This document shows positions 14,276 to 23,399 of a stretch of DNA of 64,000 nt, one piece after another. The stretch's first letter is position 1; every line of letters begins with the position of its first letter. Source of the DNA: Lewinellaceae bacterium (lineage in GTDB: Bacteria > Bacteroidota > Bacteroidia > Chitinophagales > Saprospiraceae). The position numbers and the translations under genes were made by a program. The stretch lies in the NCBI GenBank assembly GCA_020636095.1, contig JACJYN010000008.1, forward strand, positions 310,001-374,000, written 5' to 3'. Under the pieces are notes generated by a model. That model saw nothing but the letters and a program-made list of their open reading frames with translations. It was not told the DNA's origin and did no database searches.

Positions 14276-17200
14276 ATGAGCACCTATAAGGATACTGAAA
14301 AACCTGCAATTTTCCTGGCATTTGCCAACGAATATGAGGAAAACCGGCGTCTGGACAATGTCGTGAAAGAAAGAGAACTGCTGGAGTCCATCCTCAATGA
14401 AGCCTACCGGAACGGCCTGTGCGACAAACCGATCGTGCGGCAGAACGTTTCCATCAAGATGTTTCTCGACATCCTGGGAAGTGATGAGTGGAAAGACCGG
14501 ATCGCCATCATTCATTACGGCGGACACGCTGACGGCTATCAGTTGTTGCTGGAAGGAATGGACGGCAAGCGCCAGGTGGCTAAGGGCGACGGCCTGGTAA
14601 ATATCCTGGCCAGAAGGGAAAACCAGGAGAACCTGAAACTGGTTTTCCTCAACGGATGCTCCACCGAAAGGTTGGCCAAGGCCCTGACCGATCATGGCGT
14701 GCCGATCGTCATCGGCACCTCCACGTCCATAAAGGATGATGAGGCATTGACCGTGGCCACCCGTTTTTATACTGGCCTGGCTAACGGCCTGACGATGGCC
14801 GGCGCCTGGGCGGATGCGAAAAGCGAGGTCGAATCGGTCAAAGACGCCGGAGAAACGGTCAAGGGCCCGGATAAGTCCCGCGGCTTCCAATTGGAGGATG
14901 AGGCAACTGGCAACTTTCCCTGGGAAGAGGCGTTCAGAGACCGGGCCGCCGAAGTGGATTTCAAAAACTGGAACCTGCCGGAAGAGTCGAAAAATCCTTT
15001 GTTCAACCTCCCGCCCCTCGAAAAAACACAGCTCCCGGCCAGCCCTTTTCTTTTTCTGAAACCCTACGAAGCCAGACACGCCGAGATTTTCTTCGGCCGC
15101 TCCAGTTACATTCGGGACCTATGGCTGAAGGTGGTGGAACCCAATGCTCCTCCCATTATTCTGTTGTACGGCGAATCGGGCGCCGGTAAATCCTCCCTGC
15201 TCGACGCCGGCCTGCGGCCTCGCCTGGAGGCGGCCAAAAAGGAGGGCAGGGAACGATTTGAAGTACGCTACCTGCGCCGTGACCCCGACAAGGGCTTGGT
15301 TGGCACCCTGGCGGATATGCTTTCCTATGCTCCCGAACCGGAAACAAAGGAGCCGGCGCCGACAGTTGAAGCAGAAGCAGACCCCAACCTGGATAAAATC
15401 CTTCGCATTGAAGCCATCGCCAGCGGGCTGGAAGAAGAAACGGCCAATACTTTCCGGTCCATCATCGACCAGTATAAGGCCATCCGCGCCTACAAGCCGG
15501 CCAACCCGGCGGGCCAGGGTTTATACCATCAAGAAGCCGACGGAAGCTTCAAGCTCGATAAAAAAGCCGGCGCCAAATTGCGGCAGGCCTGGATAAAAAT
15601 GGAAAAAGAAACGGGCCGGGAACTCATCGTCATCCTCGATCAGGTAGAAGAAGCCATCACCCAACCTAATTCCAGCATTCATAAGGAACTGGAAAGCCTG
15701 CTGGGGGTGCTGAAAGACATTTTCGTCCGGCCGGCAACGGACAAGAGGGGAAAAATCAAGGGCAAGATCATTCTGGGATACCGCGAGGAGTTCAACGCCA
15801 AAATCCTGGCGAGGAGTCAGGACTACGAGTTGTCGCCCAGCACCGTATTCCTTGAACAATTGAAAGAAGGGGATATCAAGGAGATCTTCCGGGAGCTGCC
15901 AAAGCTTAGGAATATCAACTATTACAACCTCACCGTCGAAGAGGGCCTGGCCAACCGAATCTCCAGCGACCTGCTGAAAGGCAGAAGCGCCGTAGCGCCG
16001 GTCCTGCAATTGCTACTGACCCGGCTCTGGGAAAATACCTATGACCCGAATACCAACTCAGCCCACTTTACGATCGAAGCTTACAACAAGGCCCAAAGCG
16101 GCGGCAGGGAGATGGAAAAGTACTTCCGCGACCAGATGGAGGAGGTCAGGAAATGGAACCCGGAAGTGGTGGAATCGGGGCTGGTCCTGGATATCCTGCA
16201 GTTTCACGTCACCGAGTTGGGCACTTCCCGGCGCCGCGATTTCGAAAAAGAAATCCGGCCCCGCTACCAACACCTGGAAGAAGAATACGGCTACCCCCGG
16301 GGCTTTGTCGAAGAACTGGCTAAAAAGCTCAAAAGCCCCGATATTTTCCTGTTGAATGACGAGGGCCGCGGCTACACCAGCCTGCCGCACGATACCCTGG
16401 CGCCCATCGTCCGCAGGGAATACGACCGCTCGGACAAGCTCGGCCAGCGCTCCGCCCGCATCCTGGAGATCAAGAAACCCGACCTGATAAGAGTCAAAGA
16501 CGAGCAGGAGGAAGAGGAACTCAGAAAGCTGCGCCTGAACGACAACGACCTGGAAGTGGTCCGGGGAGGCAAAACCGGCATGAGAAGCCTGAACGAAAGA
16601 GAAAGGGCCCTCCTGCGGATCAGCCTCGAGGAACGGGAAAAACGGGTCCGTCAACGGCGAGCCTGGGCCAAAGCGGGAATTGTGGGCGGGTTGTTCATCC
16701 TCGCACTATCTATTCTTGCCGGCAGCCTCTCCGTTTCGGTCAACGAACAACTCAAGGAGCAAGTGATCGCCAAAGCCCTCGATGCGTCCCTGATCGAACA
16801 GGACAAAGACCAGGACAGGCCCTCCATCAAAGCTATTCAGCTGGGCCAGTTTGCCTATAACAAGAGTAATACGCGAAGAGTGGATGTGGTCGACAACCTG
16901 TATAGTTTATACAAGAAAGACCACCTTGAGAGCCCTGCCGGCGAGGAGGCGGAAACCCTTCCCCTATCCTTTTCGCTGAAGCCGGGCGCCAAAGTCGATG
17001 CCCTGGACTATAATACGACATTGGGGCCCTTCCTGGTGCAATACCAGGACAGCATGGTGAAATATTGGCCAGCAGATGGCAGGGAAGAAACGATAAACCT
17101 GGGCGAAAAACCGGATGAATCCCTGAAGGAAGAAGTTCATTTTTCGGCAGATGGAAAAAAGATTCAGGCCGTTTCCTATTACTACCGGGAGCCGCTGTAC

Positions 17201-20200
17201 ATAGCGGATGGAGAATTGGTGGAAGCCCCATGGATGGCGGTTTATTCCTCCCAAAGCGAAAATGGCGAATACTACATTGGATATTACGATCTTTTTGCCG
17301 GCAAACTGGTCGATGAATTTGGCCGAAGCTACAATCAGGATGAATTCATGGAGGAGTTCTTTGATCTTGGGCTGAACGACAACGGAGAATACATCGTAAA
17401 TGTAGATGCAGCAGATGTGGACACCCTCGTTTCACTCATTCCAATCAGCGTGGACACCCTTTTTTCCTTCAAATTGATGAATGAGAAAAGTAAACTCCTG
17501 AACCGAAAGCGTTATGAAGAAGGGAAAGAGAAAGACTGGTGGTATGCCGTTAAAGGCCAACTCGGCTACCTCGGAACCACTAAGGAAACCCCTCTGCGAA
17601 AGACCCGCCTCGCCCTGGCCCAATACGCAGATATCCAGGTTTGGAACCCCGGCCAGCCGAACGAAGAACCGGAAAGCATTACCATCGAAAGAGAACTCTT
17701 GTTTTTCCAGGCCCTTTCCGACAACCGTTTTTTGGCGGTAACCACCGCCTTCCCTTACCGGGAACTGCTCATCCTGGATAATACCGGAACACCAGTGGAT
17801 ACTTTATTGCCGTCAGGGGCTGGCCTCCTGGATCTGGCGATCAGCCCGGACCGGCGCCATATATTTGCTATGACGAAGGACGCTGCCTTTATCTGGAGCC
17901 TCTCCGGAAAGCCGATAGCGGCTTACCCTCATGACAATATCCGGGACTTTTCATTTTCGGAAGACGGATTCCACCTGCTGACCTATTCTTCTGATACGGT
18001 AAAAGTGCTGGACTGGACGCCCGGCCAAAAAACCGCTTCCATCTCGTCCTATTCTCCTCCCCAGGACACCACCCTGCCGGAGCCCACCAGGATCGTAATG
18101 GCCCGTTTTCACGACAACGCCGCCTATCTCGTTATTGGCCTGGAAGAAAGAGTGGCGCCACCGAGGCTGGGCGGTTTTTTCAACTGGTTTAAAAACCTGC
18201 TCTCTCCCAATAAAAAAGGAAAGGACCAGCCCTTAAAGGCCCGGATTGTCTACAGGGATTTTCAGCGCGGGCAGGAACGTATTTTTGAAGGACCCAACGG
18301 CCCGTTACTCGACGCCACTGTTAGCCGGGATGGCCAATACGCAGTTGCCCTGCAACCGGGAAAAGCTACGGTGATCCCCCTTCAAAAAGCAATGCTTTCC
18401 AACGACTCTTTGAGGGCCCAAACCATCGAAGCCGTCCTTTCCGAAAATTACCTGGCCCAGGAGTCATCAAAAGTATTGATCTCTCCCGGTGGGAAGTACA
18501 TTGTCCGCCAATCCCCCCGGAGCATCGAACTGTTTGACCCCAGTGGCAAACGAGTCAATTCCTACAGTTTTCAGGATGGATTTCAGCCGGGCTTCAACGG
18601 CCAGTTATTTACCCTTGACGATTATTTCCTGATTGGTGAAAAATCAGATGAAGTATTGTTCTGGCACCCTGAAGACCAGGCTATCAAAGCGTGGGCAAAA
18701 AATTATGAACTGTTCATTGGAGACCAACGGGATTATGAGCTTACTACTTTTATGGATGATATCCCCGGCGCCAGGGAGGACGCCAAGTGGTGGGGGTTGC
18801 GCGTCCTGCTGGCTTCTCTCATTTTCATCCTGCTTTATTATTCTGATTTTATTATTCAGGCTATCCAGCACAAGAAGTATCTGGAACCGGCCTTCTACTT
18901 TTTTGGCTTTTCTTTATTCTCCCTCCTGCTCCTCATGCTGTGGATAGGGGGCGCTTATGAACCGGAAATGAGAAAAGTCGTATTCTACAGTATTGTATGG
19001 GCAACGCTGGCCCTCCTGCTAATCGGCATCTATAGCTTTCGGGGGAAACTGCCGGAGGGGCTAAAAAGTGGGAGTTTTTGGGAACGGCTGGCCCATTGGT
19101 TCACGGTGCTGCCCAAGCTCGGCACCCTTATTGCCTTTATGGTAGTAGGGATATTCGTCCTGTACGGTTCGGTTATTTTTTTCCTTAAAGAAGCAGTTGT
19201 TCCCAACCAAGTGGAATGGCCCAACGTACTGGCCGGGCTATTCATTCCATTGGCATTCATGGGCCTGATAGGATATCCCATCCAGTTGGTGATTCGCAAG
19301 TACCGCGCCGGCGCATTTTCCGAGTTCTATCGTTGGCTGTTGTTACCGGTTGGGTTCCCGATCCTTATTTTCTGGATAGCCTACGGAGCAATTATTGACA
19401 ATGGGTATGGAGATTCCATCGCCGGGCTGTTGGGCCTCGCTTCAGGCCTGGTGTTATTATGGGCCATTGTCCGGCAGAGCAGGATTTACCTCCGCGCCCG
19501 AATGTATGCCGCCTTCTGTACGTTCGCATTTCCTGTTGCCGGCATACTGTTTTTGTTATTGATCAGCGGGATCGACACCCAATCGCCTGCTCTGGCTGGT
19601 TTATTCACCCTGGCTTTACCGGCTGCCTTCATATTGGGCCGGCAACACCGCCGGCAGGGCGCCTATAGAAAGGCTTTTCTGCTATTCAGCACCTGTATAT
19701 TTTTAGGCGCCGGGGCTTTAACCTGGGCCGTATTTTCTATGAATGAGGCCGTTTGGCTGGGCCTGTTCCTGCTGGCGCCGGCACTGGTTCTGGTTTTTTA
19801 CGGGTTGCGGCGCCAGTTGAAGAATCGGGCCGCCCGGAACGCCGCCGGTAAATGGGCCTGGCCCAACTGGATAGCTATCCTGGGCTTTTGGGCCTTGGCC
19901 CAATTCTTAACGTCTGTCTTCACCGGAGCGATGTTAGATTCGGCCTATGCTTTCGATGAAGAATATGAGGAGTACCCTTACCCGGAAGAAGAGGGCTCAT
20001 TCGAAGATACGCAGGAAGCCGGCCTCACCGGCGAGGCCTCCTTCGAGCCGGCTGAGCCGTCCCTATCCAACCAGGAGGAAGGCGAAGGGCTGGAAGAGGC
20101 AGTGGATGTGGAACCGGCTGCCCCGGCGGAGGCCGATTTTGACAGCCCTCTGCTCAATAACCGCCAGCAGTTGATCTCCAAGCTTTTCGATCCGGATGAG

Positions 20201-20470
20201 ATCACCCGGGAGCGTGCCCGGGCAGAGTTGGAAACATACTGGAAAGACGACCGTGCACTGATCCCCGAACTCATTCAGTACAGCTACGAAAACCCCGGAA
20301 AGAAGGAAGGGGTTCGGGAAGCGCTGGAATTACTGGCGGTACAATCAGATCAGCTACTGCGCAACAACCGGAATGTGCTGGAGCCTTACCTGGAATGGGT
20401 AGGCCAAACAGAACTGGGCATTGACGCAGAGGAGTTGACACAAAGCTTATCAGACAGGATCGGAAATTGA
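14276..20470 (+). CDS. CHAT protease-nSTAND NTPase-propeller polytopic membrane protein (2064 aa)
   Basis: A giant multidomain protein. Residues 8-190 form a CHAT caspase-like protease, with His84 in IHYGGHADGY and Cys128 in VFLNGCST as the catalytic dyad. From 258 an nSTAND-type ATPase begins (FLFLKPYEARHAEIFFGR), with Walker A GESGAGKSS at 299-307 and Walker B LIVILDQVEE near 450. A single membrane helix follows near 798-820. A degenerate beta-propeller (about 880-1490) carries weak WD-like repeats such as LAISPDRRHIF. A block of about ten membrane helices covers about 1503-1900, then an acidic linker and a HEAT-like tail (about 1955-2064). STAND proteins are ligand-triggered switches. Here oligomerisation could activate the CHAT protease, as in regulated-death or defence systems. 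A paralogue lies at 39724. The start is MSTYKD. Confidence 0.88.
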   Translation: MSTYKDTEKPAIFLAFANEYEENRRLDNVVKERELLESILNEAYRNGLCDKPIVRQNVSIKMFLDILGSDEWKDRIAIIHYGGHADGYQLLLEGMDGKRQVAKGDGLVNILARRENQENLKLVFLNGCSTERLAKALTDHGVPIVIGTSTSIKDDEALTVATRFYTGLANGLTMAGAWADAKSEVESVKDAGETVKGPDKSRGFQLEDEATGNFPWEEAFRDRAAEVDFKNWNLPEESKNPLFNLPPLEKTQLPASPFLFLKPYEARHAEIFFGRSSYIRDLWLKVVEPNAPPIILLYGESGAGKSSLLDAGLRPRLEAAKKEGRERFEVRYLRRDPDKGLVGTLADMLSYAPEPETKEPAPTVEAEADPNLDKILRIEAIASGLEEETANTFRSIIDQYKAIRAYKPANPAGQGLYHQEADGSFKLDKKAGAKLRQAWIKMEKETGRELIVILDQVEEAITQPNSSIHKELESLLGVLKDIFVRPATDKRGKIKGKIILGYREEFNAKILARSQDYELSPSTVFLEQLKEGDIKEIFRELPKLRNINYYNLTVEEGLANRISSDLLKGRSAVAPVLQLLLTRLWENTYDPNTNSAHFTIEAYNKAQSGGREMEKYFRDQMEEVRKWNPEVVESGLVLDILQFHVTELGTSRRRDFEKEIRPRYQHLEEEYGYPRGFVEELAKKLKSPDIFLLNDEGRGYTSLPHDTLAPIVRREYDRSDKLGQRSARILEIKKPDLIRVKDEQEEEELRKLRLNDNDLEVVRGGKTGMRSLNERERALLRISLEEREKRVRQRRAWAKAGIVGGLFILALSILAGSLSVSVNEQLKEQVIAKALDASLIEQDKDQDRPSIKAIQLGQFAYNKSNTRRVDVVDNLYSLYKKDHLESPAGEEAETLPLSFSLKPGAKVDALDYNTTLGPFLVQYQDSMVKYWPADGREETINLGEKPDESLKEEVHFSADGKKIQAVSYYYREPLYIADGELVEAPWMAVYSSQSENGEYYIGYYDLFAGKLVDEFGRSYNQDEFMEEFFDLGLNDNGEYIVNVDAADVDTLVSLIPISVDTLFSFKLMNEKSKLLNRKRYEEGKEKDWWYAVKGQLGYLGTTKETPLRKTRLALAQYADIQVWNPGQPNEEPESITIERELLFFQALSDNRFLAVTTAFPYRELLILDNTGTPVDTLLPSGAGLLDLAISPDRRHIFAMTKDAAFIWSLSGKPIAAYPHDNIRDFSFSEDGFHLLTYSSDTVKVLDWTPGQKTASISSYSPPQDTTLPEPTRIVMARFHDNAAYLVIGLEERVAPPRLGGFFNWFKNLLSPNKKGKDQPLKARIVYRDFQRGQERIFEGPNGPLLDATVSRDGQYAVALQPGKATVIPLQKAMLSNDSLRAQTIEAVLSENYLAQESSKVLISPGGKYIVRQSPRSIELFDPSGKRVNSYSFQDGFQPGFNGQLFTLDDYFLIGEKSDEVLFWHPEDQAIKAWAKNYELFIGDQRDYELTTFMDDIPGAREDAKWWGLRVLLASLIFILLYYSDFIIQAIQHKKYLEPAFYFFGFSLFSLLLLMLWIGGAYEPEMRKVVFYSIVWATLALLLIGIYSFRGKLPEGLKSGSFWERLAHWFTVLPKLGTLIAFMVVGIFVLYGSVIFFLKEAVVPNQVEWPNVLAGLFIPLAFMGLIGYPIQLVIRKYRAGAFSEFYRWLLLPVGFPILIFWIAYGAIIDNGYGDSIAGLLGLASGLVLLWAIVRQSRIYLRARMYAAFCTFAFPVAGILFLLLISGIDTQSPALAGLFTLALPAAFILGRQHRRQGAYRKAFLLFSTCIFLGAGALTWAVFSMNEAVWLGLFLLAPALVLVFYGLRRQLKNRAARNAAGKWAWPNWIAILGFWALAQFLTSVFTGAMLDSAYAFDEEYEEYPYPEEEGSFEDTQEAGLTGEASFEPAEPSLSNQEEGEGLEEAVDVEPAAPAEADFDSPLLNNRQQLISKLFDPDEITRERARAELETYWKDDRALIPELIQYSYENPGKKEGVREALELLAVQSDQLLRNNRNVLEPYLEWVGQTELGIDAEELTQSLSDRIGN

Positions 20471-20547
20471 GATAGGATAGGCGCGGCTGGTTAATCTCTT
20501 CCGGGTTGGTGAAACCTGGAAGGGAATACCCAGCCTTGGAACAAGCT

Positions 20548-22119
20548 TCACTTCCGAAGCACCTTCCCCTGCCGCTCCTTCAATTTCCCGGCTTGAAAAG
20601 CCACTTTGCCATTGACAACGACCCAATCCATCCCTTCTGCCAGCAGATGAGGCTCACTGAAGGTAGCCCGGGCCTTTATTTTTTTCGGATCGAAAACGAG
20701 CAGGTCGGCATGGTATCCGGCCTGAAGCGCCCCTCTGTTTTGCAGGCCCAAAGCCTGCGCCGGCAGGCTCGTCATTTTGCGCACGGCCTCGGCGAGGGAG
20801 AAACGCTGTTCTTCCTGCACGTATTGTTCGATGATTTTGGCGAAGCTGCCGTAACCGCGGGGATGGTGCATCGTGGGGCTGCCATCCGAACAGATCATCA
20901 CATGTGGGTCTTCCAGCAGCCGGCCCTGCAGGGCTTCGTCCATCACGAAGTAGGCGCCGGAAGCACCGCCGGGGCCGATATCCAGCAGGGTTTCTTCGAA
21001 GGGCCGGCCTTGCTCCGCCGCCACCTGGGCCAGCGTTTTACCGGCGTAGGGCCGGGTGCCGAAAAGGGTGGCTTCCGGCCCGTTGCGCGCCGTGATTTTC
21101 TGGCGCAGGAATTCCAATAGTTCTTCCCGCCTTTCTCGTTTCACCAGCTCATAATCATTCGGTGGCTTGGCCCACTGCGGAAAAACGATGCCGATACCGG
21201 TGTAACTCGCAGTGTAGGGATAGATATCGGCGGTGACGGTAAATTTACTGTTCTTTCGGGCTTCTTCCAGCAAATGGAGGATCTCCTCCGCTCGTTCTTC
21301 CCCTTTGCCATACACCACTTTCAGGTGAGAAACCTGCACGTTGCAGTACTGCCCCTGGCGCAGGAGTTCCTGTATAGAAGCCTCGATGGCGTCGTTGTCT
21401 TCATTGCGGACATGGCTCATGATCAGGCCGTTTTTCGAACCGACAATTTTTGCCAATGCCGCCAGCTCTTCATCGCCGGCGTAGGTTCCCGGGGTGTACT
21501 CCAGGCCGGTGGTCATTCCGAAGCAGCCGGCGTCCATCGCACCGGTGAGTAAGGTTTCCATTTTGGTTATTTCCGCTGGCTCCGGTTCCGGCTTGTACCC
21601 TACCCCACTGAGTTGCCGTAGCGTCCCATGGCCGGCGAATAATGCAATATTGACGCCCGGCCCTATGCTGTCCACCTTATCCATCCACTGTCGGATATCG
21701 CCGTATTCCGGGCTGTCGCCGTCCTGCCCCAGGCAGATGGTGGTGACGCCCATGGCGAGGAAATTCTCGAAGTTGGGGCCTTCCAGCGGGTTGCCGTGAG
21801 CATGGGTATCGATGAAGCCGGGAGTGACGTATTTACCGGAGGCGTCGATTATGCTTTCTACGACAATGGAAGCCGTGTCTACCTCCCCAAGGAACAGAAT
21901 GGAGTCATTGCGAATGAGCACATCGGCCAGCCGGGGAATGCTATCCAGCCCATCCAGCACCTGCCCGTTGCGGACGAGCAGATCGTACTGCCGGCCCTGG
22001 GTTTCGAGCAGCTCCTGGAAAGGAGTTGGGGAAGTGCAGCTGAAGGCCAGGGAGGTTAAAACCAGAAGGCATATTTGGTTCAGGAACTGGAAAGCGTTGG
22101 TTGGTTGTTCTATCTTCAT
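20548..22119 (-). CDS. N-acyl-D-amino-acid deacylase (D-aminoacylase) lipoprotein
   Basis: A 523-residue amidohydrolase-superfamily enzyme. Metal ligands sit in FIDTHAHG (His106, His108), in SHVRNED and QVSHLKVVYG in the middle, and the catalytic Asp is in MICSDGSPTMHHPRGYG near 400. This set is diagnostic for D-aminoacylases that release free D-amino acids from N-acyl-D-amino acids. The C-terminal extension ARATFSEPHLLAEGMDWVVVNGK also matches. A lipoprotein signal (LTSLAFSC, Cys28) places it in the envelope, plausibly facing the periplasm, where it could act on peptidoglycan-derived D-residues. It is convergent with the giant CHAT gene, with 77 bases between their stops. No operon partner is visible. 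Confidence 0.92.
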   Translation of the reverse strand: MKIEQPTNAFQFLNQICLLVLTSLAFSCTSPTPFQELLETQGRQYDLLVRNGQVLDGLDSIPRLADVLIRNDSILFLGEVDTASIVVESIIDASGKYVTPGFIDTHAHGNPLEGPNFENFLAMGVTTICLGQDGDSPEYGDIRQWMDKVDSIGPGVNIALFAGHGTLRQLSGVGYKPEPEPAEITKMETLLTGAMDAGCFGMTTGLEYTPGTYAGDEELAALAKIVGSKNGLIMSHVRNEDNDAIEASIQELLRQGQYCNVQVSHLKVVYGKGEERAEEILHLLEEARKNSKFTVTADIYPYTASYTGIGIVFPQWAKPPNDYELVKRERREELLEFLRQKITARNGPEATLFGTRPYAGKTLAQVAAEQGRPFEETLLDIGPGGASGAYFVMDEALQGRLLEDPHVMICSDGSPTMHHPRGYGSFAKIIEQYVQEEQRFSLAEAVRKMTSLPAQALGLQNRGALQAGYHADLLVFDPKKIKARATFSEPHLLAEGMDWVVVNGKVAFQAGKLKERQGKVLRK

Positions 22120-22308
22120 TTCCTTGAATTAAATTAAGTGCTTGATAATTGGTTCTTTGCCTCCCCCAAATTAGGACAAGGGCACTTCACTCGTGGCCAC
22201 AAAATACCATTTCCGGTAGTTATCCTACATTACGCTCTGGTATTTCCTTGCAGCTTTACAGCCATTCCGGCCAAACATTTTGGATCAATTATTTTTCCTT
22301 AACTTTTT

Positions 22309-22316
22309 TATCTTTG
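22309..22316 (+). promoter_or_regulatory. Bacteroidota -7 promoter box TATCTTTG for mntA-hepT
   Basis: TATCTTTG matches TAnnTTTG exactly and lies 31 bases upstream of the mntA ATG. No -33 TTTG with ideal spacing is visible, so the call rests on the -7 box and its position. Confidence 0.45.
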
Positions 22317-22347
22317 TAAAGCGTGGGGTTGACTAAATTTCGATACG

Positions 22348-22836
22348 ATGAAAATGACATTAGACATAAAACCAGAAAAGCTAAAACCATTTCTGAAAAT
22401 GTTAAAGAAATTAGATTTCCTTAGTGATAGTGGTATTCAGGAAATCGAAGGGATAGAATTATCAGAAGTTGAAAAGATAGTTTTTGACGGGGCGCAAGTT
22501 AAAAAGAAGGAGGAAATCATAAACTCTATTGAAGATTACTTTGAAAAAGCCGGCTTACCAGTGGAGAAAGTTTGGCTTTTTGGCTCCTATGCAAGAAATG
22601 AACAAACGGCATTAAGCGATATAGATCTAATGATCCGTTTTCAACCTGATTCCAAAATTGACCTGTGGGATTTTGCCGGCATCCTCCAGGATTTGGAAGA
22701 TATTCTTGGATGCCAGGTAGACTTAGTACGCGAAGGCGGAGCAAAGTCTTTTGCCTCCGCCAATATTGAGAAGGACAAAGTTCTTATCTATGAGAAGAAA
22801 GCCACAGGACAAAGAGCGGCTGGAACATATTCTTGA
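22348..22836 (+). CDS. mntA: MntA-type nucleotidyltransferase antitoxin
   Basis: A 162-residue protein with a C-terminal minimal nucleotidyltransferase (MNT) domain. The active site matches the GSX10DXD signature exactly: Gly79-Ser80, ten residues, Asp91-Ile-Asp93, with a third acidic residue at Asp125 (CQVDLV). MntA antitoxins modify their HepT partner by adding AMP residues to a tyrosine and so block its RNase activity. The N-terminal 65 residues are an extra helical segment not found in the shortest MntA proteins. It has a KLDFLSDSGIQEIEGI stretch and may mediate binding. The hepT gene starts inside its last 47 bases, which ensures coupled translation. A TATCTTTG promoter box lies just upstream. 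Confidence 0.88.
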   Translation: MKMTLDIKPEKLKPFLKMLKKLDFLSDSGIQEIEGIELSEVEKIVFDGAQVKKKEEIINSIEDYFEKAGLPVEKVWLFGSYARNEQTALSDIDLMIRFQPDSKIDLWDFAGILQDLEDILGCQVDLVREGGAKSFASANIEKDKVLIYEKKATGQRAAGTYS

Positions 22837-23137
22837 GGCGGCAAACAATATTCAGGAGTTCACAGAAGGGGTATCTTATGAGGAATATCTCCAGAATAAA
22901 GTATTGCAGTATGCAATTGTCAAGAACTTTGAAATTATTGGCGAGGCCGCCCATCATTTAACCAAAGAGCTTAAAGAAAAAACCAAAGACAAAATCGAAT
23001 GGCGGAAGATTACTGCCTTTCGGCATATATTAGTTCATGATTATTGGATGATCGACTTTGAAACAGTGTGGAATTCTAAAGAAACCAAGTTAGATAGCTT
23101 AATTGAAGAAGTGGAAAAAGTCATAGCTGGGTTATGA
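22790..23137 (+). CDS. hepT: HepT-type HEPN ribonuclease toxin (DUF86)
   Basis: A 115-residue HEPN-domain protein. I start it at MRRKPQDKERLEHIL (22790), since the frame further upstream gives only a proline-rich non-homologous extension. The catalytic motif RX4HXY is intact at Arg78, His83 and Tyr85 (RHILVHDY). Arg and His cleave RNA, and the Tyr is the residue that MntA modifies in characterised pairs. Helices with YAIVKNFEIIGEAAHHL are typical of the DUF86 family. It overlaps the end of mntA by 47 bases, the usual antitoxin-first order of this type. The pair appears complete and potentially functional. Local G+C is lower than in the neighbours, which fits acquisition by transfer. Confidence 0.9.
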   Translation: MRRKPQDKERLEHILEAANNIQEFTEGVSYEEYLQNKVLQYAIVKNFEIIGEAAHHLTKELKEKTKDKIEWRKITAFRHILVHDYWMIDFETVWNSKETKLDSLIEEVEKVIAGL

Positions 23138-23399
23138 GACAAGTGGTCAAGAAGTCAACAAACCCTTGATAATCATACACTTTCTTTTATCCTGATTAAA
23201 ATTAGCTGTGAAAAGGTGCGGACAAGGCTTCGTTTTCTGTCCCAAGTTTGGTCCGAAAAAAGGGGGAACTTTGATGATAGCCATACTGCATTCCGGCCGG
23301 GGCTACACAATAGCCAGGCGACTTAAAGTTCGACCGGCCACTAGCCCCGGGCCCGAAAGCGCTGCAATTTCCACCCCAATTACTGATCCTCCAGCTTCC

